From assembly GCA_020845695.1 (NCBI GenBank), contig JADLFG010000014.1:1-58517 (forward strand): 58,517 nucleotides of DNA, in the 5' to 3' direction. Under the pieces are notes generated by a model. That model was not told the origin of the DNA. It saw only the letters and a list, made by a program, of their open reading frames with translations, and ran no database searches. Below are positions 25,361-33,127 of the stretch, piece after piece (positions within the stretch are counted from its first letter, which is position 1; every line of letters begins with the position of its first letter). Both the position numbers and the translations under genes were made by a program. This DNA is from Thermoleophilia bacterium (GTDB lineage Bacteria; Actinomycetota; Thermoleophilia; Gaiellales; Gaiellaceae).

Positions 25361-26782
25361 CTACCCGGCCCGGCGCGGAGCCCGAGCGGGCGCCGGGACG
25401 AGCGGCGCGGGCAGGGGCAGCCGGACGCACGCATCGAGACCCCCTCCTCGCGCCGCGTGCAGAGCAACCTCGCCACCGTCGGCGGTGACGAGCCGCTCGA
25501 CGATCGCGAGCCCGAGACCGGAACCGCCTGCCGACGGCCCGGCCCGCCAGAAGCGGTCGAACGCGCGCGCCCGCTGCTCCTCGGAGAGCCCCGGCCCCTC
25601 GTCGGCGACGTGGAGCTCGGCGAACGCACCCGCGGGCGCCCCGGAGACAGCGATCGTCCCGCCGGCGGGCGAGACCTCGAGCGCGTTCGCGAGCAGGTTG
25701 TCGAGCACCTGCTCGAGACGCCCGGGCGTTGCGAGGGCGCTCAGACCGCTCGCGATGTCGCCGGCCAGCGACACCCCCTGCTCCTCGGCGAGCGCGGTCC
25801 AGGCGTCGAGCCGCTCCGCCACGACCGACCCGACGTCGATCCGGGCGGGGTGGGCGGTGGTCGAGTCGGTTCGCGCCAGCGCGAGCAAGCCGTCCACGAT
25901 GCGCGAGAGGCGTTCGACCTCGGCGAGCGCCGCCTGGAGATCCGCGCCCCCGCCTGCCGAGCTGGCCCCCTCGAGGTTCTCGAGCCTGAGGCGAAGCGCA
26001 GCCAGCGGCGTCCGGAGCTGGTGCGAGGCGTCGGCGACGAAGGCTTCTCGGGAGCGGATCAGCTCGTCGAGCTTATGAACCGTGTCGTTGAAGCTCGCGG
26101 CCAGCGCGCGCACCTCGGGCGGGCCCTCCTGCGCTGGCGCGCGCACGGCGAGATCGCCGGCCCCGACGGCCGCGGCTGCGCGCTCCAGCGCGGCGAGAGG
26201 CCGCGCGATCGAGAACGCGATCCTCAGGCCGACGACCGCCACGGCAGCCAGAACGACCGCGGCCACGGAGGCGAGGATCAGCCAGTAGCGACGCACGCGG
26301 TCTTGCACCGCCTCCAGCGGGTACGTGACACGAACCGCGCCGTAGACGGAGCCGCTCGACGCCACGGGAACTGCGACGTAGAGGAGGTCGGCGCCGAGCG
26401 TGTTCGAGCGACGGACGCCGTGGACGACCTCACCGGTGGCGAGCGCGCGGGCGAGCTCCGGGCGGGACGCAAACGATCGGGATGGTCCGTCCGGATCGGA
26501 GGAATCGACCACGGAGAGACCGCTGCGGTCGACAATCACGACTCGGGCGCCCGCCTCCCGCTCGTACTCGGTCACGACCCCCTGGAGGCTCGTCCGCGAC
26601 ACGCCGGGCAAGCCGCCGAGCAGATCCTCCGCGAACGTCGTGAGGACGACGGCGTCCCGTTCGACCTTGGCAGTCAGATCCTGTCGCTGGTTGTGGGAGT
26701 AGGACAGCCCGAGCGGGACGACGAGGACAGCGAGGACGCAGGCGGTGAGGGCCAGGTAGCTCGCGAGGAGCCGCCGACCCAT
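25361..26782 (-). CDS. Membrane sensor histidine kinase (HAMP, HisKA, HATPase)
   Basis: A 473-residue kinase. A first helix lies at about residues 7-27. An outer sensor region of about 130 residues follows, with single-Cache-like character (VVLTTFAEDLLG, ARVVIVDRSGLSVVDSS). The second helix is followed by HAMP. The dimerisation box ASHQLRTPLAALRLRLE holds the phospho-His, and the ATPase boxes DNLLANALE, DEGPGL and GSGLGLAIV follow. The ATG overlaps the regulator stop in TGATG, so the pair is co-expressed. It is divergent from the Asp/His-rich/ApbE gene set, which it plausibly controls. The signal is unknown. Confidence 0.92.
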   Translation of the reverse strand: MGRRLLASYLALTACVLAVLVVPLGLSYSHNQRQDLTAKVERDAVVLTTFAEDLLGGLPGVSRTSLQGVVTEYEREAGARVVIVDRSGLSVVDSSDPDGPSRSFASRPELARALATGEVVHGVRRSNTLGADLLYVAVPVASSGSVYGAVRVTYPLEAVQDRVRRYWLILASVAAVVLAAVAVVGLRIAFSIARPLAALERAAAAVGAGDLAVRAPAQEGPPEVRALAASFNDTVHKLDELIRSREAFVADASHQLRTPLAALRLRLENLEGASSAGGGADLQAALAEVERLSRIVDGLLALARTDSTTAHPARIDVGSVVAERLDAWTALAEEQGVSLAGDIASGLSALATPGRLEQVLDNLLANALEVSPAGGTIAVSGAPAGAFAELHVADEGPGLSEEQRARAFDRFWRAGPSAGGSGLGLAIVERLVTADGGEVALHAARGGGLDACVRLPLPAPLVPAPARAPRRAG

Positions 26783-27441
26783 CAGGCGGGCTCGGCGAGG
26801 CGGAAGCCGACCCCGCGCACGGTCTCGATCCAGCGGGGATCGCCGAGCTTGCGCCGCAGAGCCGCCACGTGGACGTCGATCGTCTTCGTGTGCCCGTACC
26901 AGTGGGTGTCCCACACCGCCTCGAGGATCCGCTGGCGGCTGAAGACGGCCCCCGGGTCGGAGGCGAGCAGCGCGAGCAGGTCGAACTCCTTCAGGGTCAG
27001 CTCCAGCCCGCGCTGGCCCAGACGCGCTCGCCGCCCGCGGACGTCGATCGCGAGCGCGCCGACGAGGAGCTCGCTTCGGTCGTCCGGCCGGGCGGACGTA
27101 CGGCGAGTGACCGCTCGGATCCGGGCAACGAGCTCACGAAAGCCAAACGGCTTGACGATGTAGTCGTCCGCGCCGAGCTCGAGTCCGACCACGCGGTCGA
27201 GCTCCTCCCCCTTGGCGGTCACCATGATCACCGGCACCTGGGAGCGCGCCCGCAGCTCGCGGCAGACGTCGAAGCCGTCCATATCGGGGAGACGAAGGTC
27301 GAGGAGGACGACATCGGGCTCGGCCGCCCGAAGCGCCTCGCCGCCGGTCGCGACGCGGGCGACCTCGAAGCCCTCACGCTCGAGCCCCCGCGCGAGCGGC
27401 TCGGCGATCGAGTCCTCGTCCTCGACGATCAGGACCTTCAC
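26782..27441 (-). CDS. OmpR-family response regulator
   Basis: A 219-residue regulator. The receiver domain has the acidic pair E8/D9, phospho-acceptor D48, T75 and K97 (YIVKPF). A C-terminal winged helix follows (about 125-219), with the recognition helix in TIDVHVAALRRKLG and the hairpin WIETVRGVGFRL. GTG start. It is the first gene of the two-component operon and faces the Asp/His-rich gene across a 146-base divergent region, the likely place of its binding sites. Confidence 0.93.
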   Translation of the reverse strand: MKVLIVEDEDSIAEPLARGLEREGFEVARVATGGEALRAAEPDVVLLDLRLPDMDGFDVCRELRARSQVPVIMVTAKGEELDRVVGLELGADDYIVKPFGFRELVARIRAVTRRTSARPDDRSELLVGALAIDVRGRRARLGQRGLELTLKEFDLLALLASDPGAVFSRQRILEAVWDTHWYGHTKTIDVHVAALRRKLGDPRWIETVRGVGFRLAEPA

Positions 27442-27587
27442 GGGCGCATTCTCGCGCTCGCGGCGACCGCCCGCCCCGCCGCCTGGCGAATTCTTTACCG
27501 GTCCCTCGCCAAACCTTGCGAGCGCCTGTCCCGCGCCTGGCCCGGGCCGGCCTACCGTCGGTGGCAACCCGATTTCGGAGGGACGAC
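27442..27587. promoter_or_regulatory. Divergent promoter region between two-component system and ApbE gene set
   Basis: Both gene sets start from here. The middle contains the least GC-rich bases (GGCGAATTCTTTACC at 27485-27499), then TCGCCAAACCTTGCGA, an imperfect palindrome with CTCGC/GCGAG arms at 27505-27522. TTTACC and AAACC occur about 17 bases apart and could form the tandem half-sites that OmpR-type regulators bind, but this is a weak inference. A GGAGG-like site lies 8-12 bases before the ATG at 27588. Confidence 0.4.
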
Positions 27588-28061
27588 ATGAAACGAAGGC
27601 ACACGCTCGCGATCTCCCTGCTCCTGGGTGCCGCCCTCGCGGCCGGCGCCGTGGCCACCGCGACGACGCTCGAGCGCGGCCGATCGCCGCAGGCACGCGT
27701 CTCCGACGCGGAGATCGCGGCCGAGACGGCGCGCCTCGACCGGCTGGAGGTATCGCTACGCGAGTCGATCGCGACGAGACCGCCCGAGCCGCTCGCAGCG
27801 GCGGCCCCGGCCGGGAGCGGCCGCGCGAGCTGGCGCGGTGGCGACGACTACGACGACCCGGCGGACTACGTCGAGCACGACGGCCACCACGACTACGACC
27901 TGGACGACCGGGACGACCGAGACGAGGACGGTGACTACGACCTGCACGACGACTACGACGGGCACGACGACCGCCGCGACTACGACCGGGACGACCGCGG
28001 CGGGCACGACGACCACGACGGGTATGACGACTTCGACGACGACCCGGACGACGATGACTAG
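27588..28061 (+). CDS. Exported Asp/His-rich low-complexity protein
   Basis: A 157-residue protein. Residues 1-27 form a signal peptide or anchor (MKRRH, then an Ala/Leu run). Residues 35-80 are a short helical linker. From 86 to the end the sequence is built of Asp, Tyr, His, Arg and Gly; I count 37 Asp and 7 His in 72 residues, in loose DDYDxHDDRD units. This looks like an extracytoplasmic metal-binding (Ca, Fe or Cu) tail; no known family is recognised. It overlaps the next gene by 8 bases. A good GGAGG ribosome site precedes it. Metal binding is inference from composition. Confidence 0.7.
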   Translation: MKRRHTLAISLLLGAALAAGAVATATTLERGRSPQARVSDAEIAAETARLDRLEVSLRESIATRPPEPLAAAAPAGSGRASWRGGDDYDDPADYVEHDGHHDYDLDDRDDRDEDGDYDLHDDYDGHDDRRDYDRDDRGGHDDHDGYDDFDDDPDDDD

Positions 28062-28314
28062 CCACGTCGTCCGCCTCTACGCGCTTGCGCTGACGCTCGC
28101 CGTCTTCTTCCTCCTCTGGGCGGCGATCGCGGCCCGCCCCTGGCAGGAGCACGGGCCGTCCCGCGATCCGCGGCTCAATGCCCTCGCGGCGCGCGAGCAG
28201 CGCCTGCAGATCCTGGCAGCGAGGGTCTCGTCCGCTCCCCGCTCGGCGGAGGACGCCATCCCGGCGGTCGAGCTCACGGCGCTCCCGCCGGTGACCGAGA
28301 CGAGGAGCTCGTGA
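28054..28314 (+). CDS. Small single-pass membrane protein
   Basis: An 86-residue protein with one hydrophobic helix (about residues 6-26, YALALTLAVFFLLWAAIA) and a C-terminal Ala/Arg-rich tail of about 58 residues (LNALAAREQRLQILAAR) that may form a coiled coil outside the membrane. No family recognised. The ATG lies inside the end of the Asp/His-rich gene, and its stop overlaps the apbE start (GTGA), so it is firmly part of this operon. It may anchor or position partner proteins. Confidence 0.65.
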   Translation: MTSHVVRLYALALTLAVFFLLWAAIAARPWQEHGPSRDPRLNALAAREQRLQILAARVSSAPRSAEDAIPAVELTALPPVTETRSS

Positions 28315-29192
28315 TCACCCGCCGCACGTTCCGGGCCATGGGTACCGACGTGGCGTGCCTGGTGGAGAGCGCTGCCCCGCCCCGGGCGCGGGAGGCCCTC
28401 GACGCCGCCGAGGCCGAGTTCCGCCGACTCGAGGCGGCACTGTCGCGGTTCAGGCCCGATTCCGAGCTCTCGCGCTTGAACCGGGAGGGCGCGATCGCGG
28501 CCGGACCCGATCTCCTGCGCGTCGTCGAGCGCGCCCTTGCCGGCCGGGAGCGGAGCGGTGGACGCTTCGACCCGACGGTGTACGACGCGGTCGTCGCGGC
28601 CGGCTACGATCGCCCGCTCGTCGAGCTCGGGGCCGAGGCGGGCCCGGCGGCGCCCGGAGCGCCGGCTCGCTGCGGCGGCGCGGTCCGGATCGACAGCGCA
28701 CGCGGCACGATCGAGCTCGACCCCGGCGTCGCGCTCGATCTCGGCGGGATCGCCAAGGGCGACGCGGTCGACCGCGCCTGCGAGCTCCTCGGTCACGCCG
28801 GGCCGTGCCTCGTCAACGCCGGCGGCGACCTCGCGGTACGCGGGACGCCGGCGGGTGGCGTCTGGCCGGTCGCGGTCGAGACCCCGGCGGGCTCCGTGAC
28901 CCTGGCGATCCGGCGAGGCGGGCTCGCGACGTCGGGCAGCGACAGGAGGCGCTGGACGCGCGGAGGCGAGCTCCTCCACCATCTCATCGATCCGGCGACC
29001 GGACGGCCGGCCGCGTCGGATCTCGTGCGCGTGACCGTCGCCGCGGCGTCGGCGACGGAGGCCGAGGTGCTCGCGAAGAGCCTGTTTCTCGCGGGCGAGC
29101 GGGCTGCGGCCGCCGAATGCGCTCGCGCTCGTACCCCGGGCGTGCTCATCACCGCGGATGGCCGCGCGATCCTCGCGGGGGGGCTGGCATGA
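28311..29192 (+). CDS. apbE: FAD:protein FMN transferase (ApbE family)
   Basis: A 293-residue flavin transferase that attaches FMN from FAD to Thr/Ser of target proteins, usually outside the membrane. Family marks in order: RAMGTDVACLVE, LSRFRPDSELSRLN, GGRFDPTV, LDLGGIAKGDAVDRA, VNAGGDLAVRG and HHLIDPATGRPA. No clear signal peptide or lipobox is seen, which is a little unusual; the product may act inside or be attached by partners. GTG start overlapping the previous stop. No classic FMN-binding-domain substrate is encoded alongside. Confidence 0.92.
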   Translation: MITRRTFRAMGTDVACLVESAAPPRAREALDAAEAEFRRLEAALSRFRPDSELSRLNREGAIAAGPDLLRVVERALAGRERSGGRFDPTVYDAVVAAGYDRPLVELGAEAGPAAPGAPARCGGAVRIDSARGTIELDPGVALDLGGIAKGDAVDRACELLGHAGPCLVNAGGDLAVRGTPAGGVWPVAVETPAGSVTLAIRRGGLATSGSDRRRWTRGGELLHHLIDPATGRPAASDLVRVTVAAASATEAEVLAKSLFLAGERAAAAECARARTPGVLITADGRAILAGGLA

Positions 29193-29752
29193 GCACCGAC
29201 CCGACGTTCTGGACGCTCGCCCGGGCAAGCGGGCTGACCGCGTACCTCCTCCTGAGCGCCTCGGTGCTGATCGGGCTCGCCGTGCGGACGCGGCCGCTCG
29301 GCAAGGCAGTCAAGCCCGCCATCGTCGTCGACCTGCACCGGTTCCTCAGCCTGCTCGGCCTCGGCGCGATCGCGCTGCACGGCCTGACGCTCGTCGCCGA
29401 CACCGCCTCCCCGCTCTCCTGGCCGGACCTGCTCGTACCGGGACTGTCGCAGTACCGCCCCTTCTGGACGGGGCTCGGCGTTGTCGCCGCGGGGCTCACG
29501 CTCCTCGTGGTGGTCTCGTTCTCCGCCCGGCGGCTGACCGGAGCCCGCGTCTGGCGCCGGCTGCACTGGGCTACCTACGGCCTCTTCGCCGCCGCAACCG
29601 CACACGGGCTGATGGCCGGAAGCGATACCGGCCGCGGCTGGGTGGCCTTGCTCTACGCGGCCTCGCTGGGTGCCGTCGGCGGCGCCGCCGCCTGGCGACT
29701 CCTGGCCCCGCGGACACGATCGCCGTCTGGGCGCGTACGCTCCGGGAGATGA
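29189..29752 (+). CDS. Ferric-reductase-like transmembrane protein
   Basis: A 187-residue membrane protein with about five helices and conserved His residues inside helices (VDLHRFLSLLG, AIALHGLTL, RLHWATYG, ATAHGLM). These match the di-heme cytochrome b561/ferric-reductase-like domain (PF01794). It likely passes electrons across the membrane to the flavin or metal centre on the outer side. The ATG overlaps the apbE stop (ATGA). It has no attached NADPH/FAD domain, so the electron donor is not visible. Confidence 0.82.
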   Translation: MSTDPTFWTLARASGLTAYLLLSASVLIGLAVRTRPLGKAVKPAIVVDLHRFLSLLGLGAIALHGLTLVADTASPLSWPDLLVPGLSQYRPFWTGLGVVAAGLTLLVVVSFSARRLTGARVWRRLHWATYGLFAAATAHGLMAGSDTGRGWVALLYAASLGAVGGAAAWRLLAPRTRSPSGRVRSGR

Positions 29753-30006
29753 CCGGCTCGCGCGGACGCATCGCGCTGTTCCTCGTGATCGCCGTCCTGG
29801 CGGCCGCTGCCGCCACGGCGGCGAGCCTGCTGCTCCTCGCGGTGTCGGACACGAGCGACGAGCCCGTCGGCAAGCTGCGCCCGCGCGCGATCGCCGTGGC
29901 GGAGACCGCGCCGACGGGCGCGGGGGCCACGGTTTCCCCGGCCGTCACCCGGGAGCACGACGAGGACGACGACGACCGGGAGCACGGCGAGGATGCGGAC
30001 GACTGA
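29749..30006 (+). CDS. Small anchored protein with acidic His-containing tail
   Basis: An 85-residue protein with one hydrophobic segment (about residues 7-32), a linker, and a C-terminal tail EHDEDDDDREHGEDADD. The tail echoes the Asp/His-rich first gene of this set, suggesting a shared metal-binding theme. No family recognised. The ATG overlaps the stop of the ferric-reductase-like gene (ATGA). It is the last gene of the coupled five-gene unit; the SDR gene starts 23 bases later. Confidence 0.65.
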   Translation: MTGSRGRIALFLVIAVLAAAAATAASLLLLAVSDTSDEPVGKLRPRAIAVAETAPTGAGATVSPAVTREHDEDDDDREHGEDADD

Positions 30007-30029
30007 TCAGGGCGGGGTACGCTCCCCCG

Positions 30030-30794
30030 GTGCGCGTCGCGATCGTCACCGGCGGCTCGAGCGGGATCGGCGCCGCCCTCGCCCGGCGGCTCGCGGCGCG
30101 CTCCTACCGCTGCGTCCTGGTCGCGCGCGGCCGCGAGCGGCTGGAGCGGCTGGCGGCGGAGATCGACGGCGAGGCCGAGGTCTGTGACGTCGCCGACCGG
30201 GCCGCGGTCGAGGAGCTCGCGCGTCGGGTCGGGGAGCGGCATCGGGCCGCCCACCTGCTCGTCAACAACGCCGGCGTCCCGGGCCGGGCGGGCTTCCTCG
30301 AGCTCGAGCCCGAGCGGATCGAGGCGGTCGCGCGGATCAACTACCTCGGCGGGGTCTGGTGCCTGCGCGCGTTCCTGCCCCTGCTCGAGGCGGGAGCGCC
30401 GTCGGCGCTCGTCAACGTCGCCTCGGTCGCGGGAACGGTCGCGGGCGGGCCGAGCGGTCCCTACTCGGCCTCCAAGCACGCGCAGGTCGCGTTCTCCCGC
30501 GCGGTCGGCGCGGAGCTCGCTCCCCGCGGGATCCACACGCTCACCGTCAACCCCGGGCTGACGGACACGGAGGGCTTCCCCCAGGAGCGGTTCCTCGCGC
30601 ATCCCGTGTGGCGTCACGCCGTCGTCAGCCCGGAGCGGGTCGCGGTCGCGATCGTCGACGCGCTCGACCGGGGCGCGACGGAGGTCACCGTGCCCGGCTA
30701 CTACCGGCTCGCGACCGCGCTCCAGGGGCTCGTGCCGGCGACCGTGACCCGGCTCGCCTCGCGACGCGCGGGCAGCTACACTCGCGACAGATGA
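30030..30794 (+). CDS. Short-chain dehydrogenase/reductase
   Basis: A 254-residue classical SDR. It has the cofactor loop TGGSSGIGAALA, the NNAG motif, the catalytic Ser region NVASVAG and YSASK (Tyr and Lys of the catalytic tetrad). The Arg after the second strand (VARGRERL) favours NADP(H). Substrate unknown. GTG start chosen because it directly precedes the first strand. The stop overlaps the MarR gene start (ATGA). Confidence 0.9.
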   Translation: MRVAIVTGGSSGIGAALARRLAARSYRCVLVARGRERLERLAAEIDGEAEVCDVADRAAVEELARRVGERHRAAHLLVNNAGVPGRAGFLELEPERIEAVARINYLGGVWCLRAFLPLLEAGAPSALVNVASVAGTVAGGPSGPYSASKHAQVAFSRAVGAELAPRGIHTLTVNPGLTDTEGFPQERFLAHPVWRHAVVSPERVAVAIVDALDRGATEVTVPGYYRLATALQGLVPATVTRLASRRAGSYTRDR

Positions 30795-31213
30795 GACGAG
30801 GGGAGAGACCCCGCCCCGACGACTACCGGCGGGCCGCGGAGTTGCGCGAGGAGCTCAGGCGCTTCCTGCGCGTCAGCGAGCGGGTCGCCCGGCGCCACGG
30901 GCTCACCCCCCAGCGCTACACGCTGCTCCTGATGATCAAGGGCGCGCCCGACGGCAGCGAGCGCTCGACCGTCACCGGCCTGTCGGAACGCCTCCAGCTC
31001 GCCCAGAGCACCGTCACCGAGCTCGTCAGGCGCGCCGAGGACGCGGGCCTGATCCACCGGGAGCCGTCCCCGCGCGACGGCCGCGTCGTCTTCCTCGGCC
31101 TGACCGGCGAGGGAGAGCGGCGGCTCGCCGAGACGGTCAGCGAGCTCGGCCTGGAGCGCAAGCGCCTCGAGGCGCTGCTGGCCGAGCCGGCCGGGCGACA
31201 GCGCCGGTCGTGA
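30791..31213 (+). CDS. MarR-family transcriptional regulator
   Basis: A 140-residue winged-helix repressor: LTPQRYTLLLMIKGAP, then the recognition helix LQLAQSTVTELVRRAEDAGLIHREPSPRDGRVVFLGLT, the classic MarR wing with the D-x-R motif. It probably controls its own operon with the SDR (upstream) and FIST (downstream) genes, to which it is coupled by 4-base overlaps on both sides. The effector is unknown. Confidence 0.9.
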   Translation: MRRGERPRPDDYRRAAELREELRRFLRVSERVARRHGLTPQRYTLLLMIKGAPDGSERSTVTGLSERLQLAQSTVTELVRRAEDAGLIHREPSPRDGRVVFLGLTGEGERRLAETVSELGLERKRLEALLAEPAGRQRRS

Positions 31214-32373
31214 CGCGCGTCGCGGCGGGCCTCGCCACGGCGAGCGCCACCGCCGCCGCGGTCACCAATGCGGTCGCGGAGGCAGCCGCGGAGCTCGAGG
31301 GCCGCTCCGCCGACCTGGCCTTCCTCTTCCTCACCCCCCACCACCTCGGCCGCGCCGCGGAGGCGGCCGCGATCGTGCGCGAGGCGCTGGCGCCGCGCCA
31401 CCTGCTCGGCTGCGTGGCGCAGGGCGTGATCGGACGGGAGCGCGAGCTCGAGACCGGGCCGGCCGTTGCCCTCTGGGCCGCTTCGCTCCCGGGAGCGAAG
31501 CTCGCGCCCTTCCGGCTCGAGGCCGGCGAGGTCGAGGCATCCGACGGCCTACCGGCGCTCGCCGGAGCCGATCTCGTCACGGTTCTGGTCGACCCGTTCT
31601 CGCTGCCCGCCCCGCCGCTGCTCGAGCTGCTCGACGCGAGCTACCCGGGCGTCCCCGTGGTCGGCGGGATCGCCACGGGCGGCGGCGAGCCGGGCAAGCA
31701 GGCGCTCGTGCTCGACCACCCGATCGACGGCTGCGGCGCGGTCGGGATCGCGCTCTCCGGGGTCGCCGTCCGCACCGCGGTCTCCCAGGGGTGCGCCCCG
31801 CTCGGCCCGGAGTCGGTGATCACCCGCGCCGAGGGCAACGTCATCTTCGAGCTGGCGGGCGTGCCGGCGCTCCAGCGGCTTCGCGACGTCGTCGCGAGCC
31901 TGCCGGACGACCGGCGGCAGCTCGCCGCCCGGGGCCTGCTCGCGGGCCTCGTGATCGACGAGAACCGGCCCGAGTACGGCCGCGGCGACTTCCTGATGCG
32001 CGGGATCCTCGGCGCCGACGAGGGCAGCGGGGCGATCGCCGTCGCCGAGGCGGTCCGCGTCGGACAGACGCTCCGCTTCCACGCCCGCGACAGCGAGGCG
32101 GCCGGCCTGGATCTCCGCCTGGCGCTCGACGAGACGCTCGGCGGACTGCCCGGCACCCCGGCCGGGGCGCTGCTCTTCACGTGCAACGGGCGCGGCACCG
32201 CCATGTTCGGGCAGCCCGACCACGACGCGGGCGCGCTCGGCGCGGCGCTCGGGACGGGCGGCCTCGCCGGCTGCTTCTGCGGGGGCGAGATCGGCCCGGT
32301 CGGCGGCCGCACGTTCCTGCACGGGTTCACGGCCACGATGGCCGTGTTCGCGTCGGGCGAGCCCGGCGGCTAG
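31210..32373 (+). CDS. FIST-domain signal transduction protein
   Basis: A 387-residue protein with FIST_N (about residues 25-215: LAFLFLTPHHL, HLLGCVAQGVIG, PVVGGIATGGG) and FIST_C (about 225-370: FLMRGILG, GALLFTCNGRG, GLAGCFCGGEIGPVGG, LHGFTATMAVF). FIST proteins are thought to bind small ligands such as amino acids and often precede methyl-accepting or GGDEF domains; here it stands alone. The GTG start overlaps the MarR stop. The 3' end overlaps the convergent PAP2 gene by 4 bases. Confidence 0.9.
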   Translation: MTRVAAGLATASATAAAVTNAVAEAAAELEGRSADLAFLFLTPHHLGRAAEAAAIVREALAPRHLLGCVAQGVIGRERELETGPAVALWAASLPGAKLAPFRLEAGEVEASDGLPALAGADLVTVLVDPFSLPAPPLLELLDASYPGVPVVGGIATGGGEPGKQALVLDHPIDGCGAVGIALSGVAVRTAVSQGCAPLGPESVITRAEGNVIFELAGVPALQRLRDVVASLPDDRRQLAARGLLAGLVIDENRPEYGRGDFLMRGILGADEGSGAIAVAEAVRVGQTLRFHARDSEAAGLDLRLALDETLGGLPGTPAGALLFTCNGRGTAMFGQPDHDAGALGAALGTGGLAGCFCGGEIGPVGGRTFLHGFTATMAVFASGEPGG

Positions 32374-33086
32374 CGCCGCGAGCGCCGGGTCAGCCGCAGC
32401 GCGAGCTTCCCGAGCGCGCCGCCGACGACCGCGTCGAGCACGTAGTGGTTGGCGGTCACGAACACGATTGCGGCCACGAGCCACGGGTAGCCGGGGGCGA
32501 GCCGGCGGACGAGGGGGCTCGGGCTCGTCTCGGCGAGGCCGCGCGCGGTCACGACCGCGATCGTCACGTGGATGCTCGGCATCGCGGCCAGCGGGTGGTA
32601 GAGCTTCGCGATCAGACCGTTATCGAGATCGACGCCGCTCACCTCCGCGATCGTGTCGACCAGGTGCCCGAGCTTGCGCGGGGGCGCGACCGGGAAGCAG
32701 AGGAAGATCGGCTGGGCGGCCAGCATCGCGGCGACCGCGGCGCGGCGGTAGCGATGGAAGCGAGGGTCGCGACGGCGATAGAGCCGCATCAGCCACACGA
32801 CCGTGAGGCCCACGTTGAGCGTCGCGTACGCGAGGTTGAGCGCCACGATCAGGCGCCGCTGCGGCAGCACCGCCCGCTGGAGCGCCGGCTCCACGTGGAT
32901 GCCGAGCCGCCGCTCGAGCGCGACGAGTCGCTGCGCGTTGCGCTCCGCCCGCTGACGCCCGTCGCCACGAAGCGCGCCGTGCCGCACGAGCAGGTACGCC
33001 GCGTACACGCCGAGACCGATCGCGACCTCGCGACGGACCGAGAACCGCCGTGCTCTCCCCTTCGGCACCGGCCAAGTCTTTATCAT
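32370..33086 (-). CDS. PAP2-superfamily membrane protein (inositolphosphotransferase-like)
   Basis: A 238-residue membrane protein of the PAP2_3 type (Aur1/Ipt1-like). About five helices follow a basic N-terminus. Phosphatase-like motifs are visible: FPVAPPRKL, MPSIHVTIAV and TANHYVLDAVVG, with the two catalytic His and the closing Asp. It likely transfers or removes a lipid-linked phosphate at the outer face of the membrane. ATG 33086 is chosen; 21 more upstream codons are open but weakly protein-like. It is divergent from the flippase-like gene over 41 bases. Confidence 0.8.
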   Translation of the reverse strand: MIKTWPVPKGRARRFSVRREVAIGLGVYAAYLLVRHGALRGDGRQRAERNAQRLVALERRLGIHVEPALQRAVLPQRRLIVALNLAYATLNVGLTVVWLMRLYRRRDPRFHRYRRAAVAAMLAAQPIFLCFPVAPPRKLGHLVDTIAEVSGVDLDNGLIAKLYHPLAAMPSIHVTIAVVTARGLAETSPSPLVRRLAPGYPWLVAAIVFVTANHYVLDAVVGGALGKLALRLTRRSRR

Positions 33087-33127
33087 CTGGCGACCGGACG
33101 CGCCGCGCGCGATACTCCTGGTCGCAG

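Noticed and set aside
27756..28016. A Val-rich open frame opposite the Asp/His-rich gene
   Set aside because: It is simply the reverse complement of GAC/TAC codon runs.
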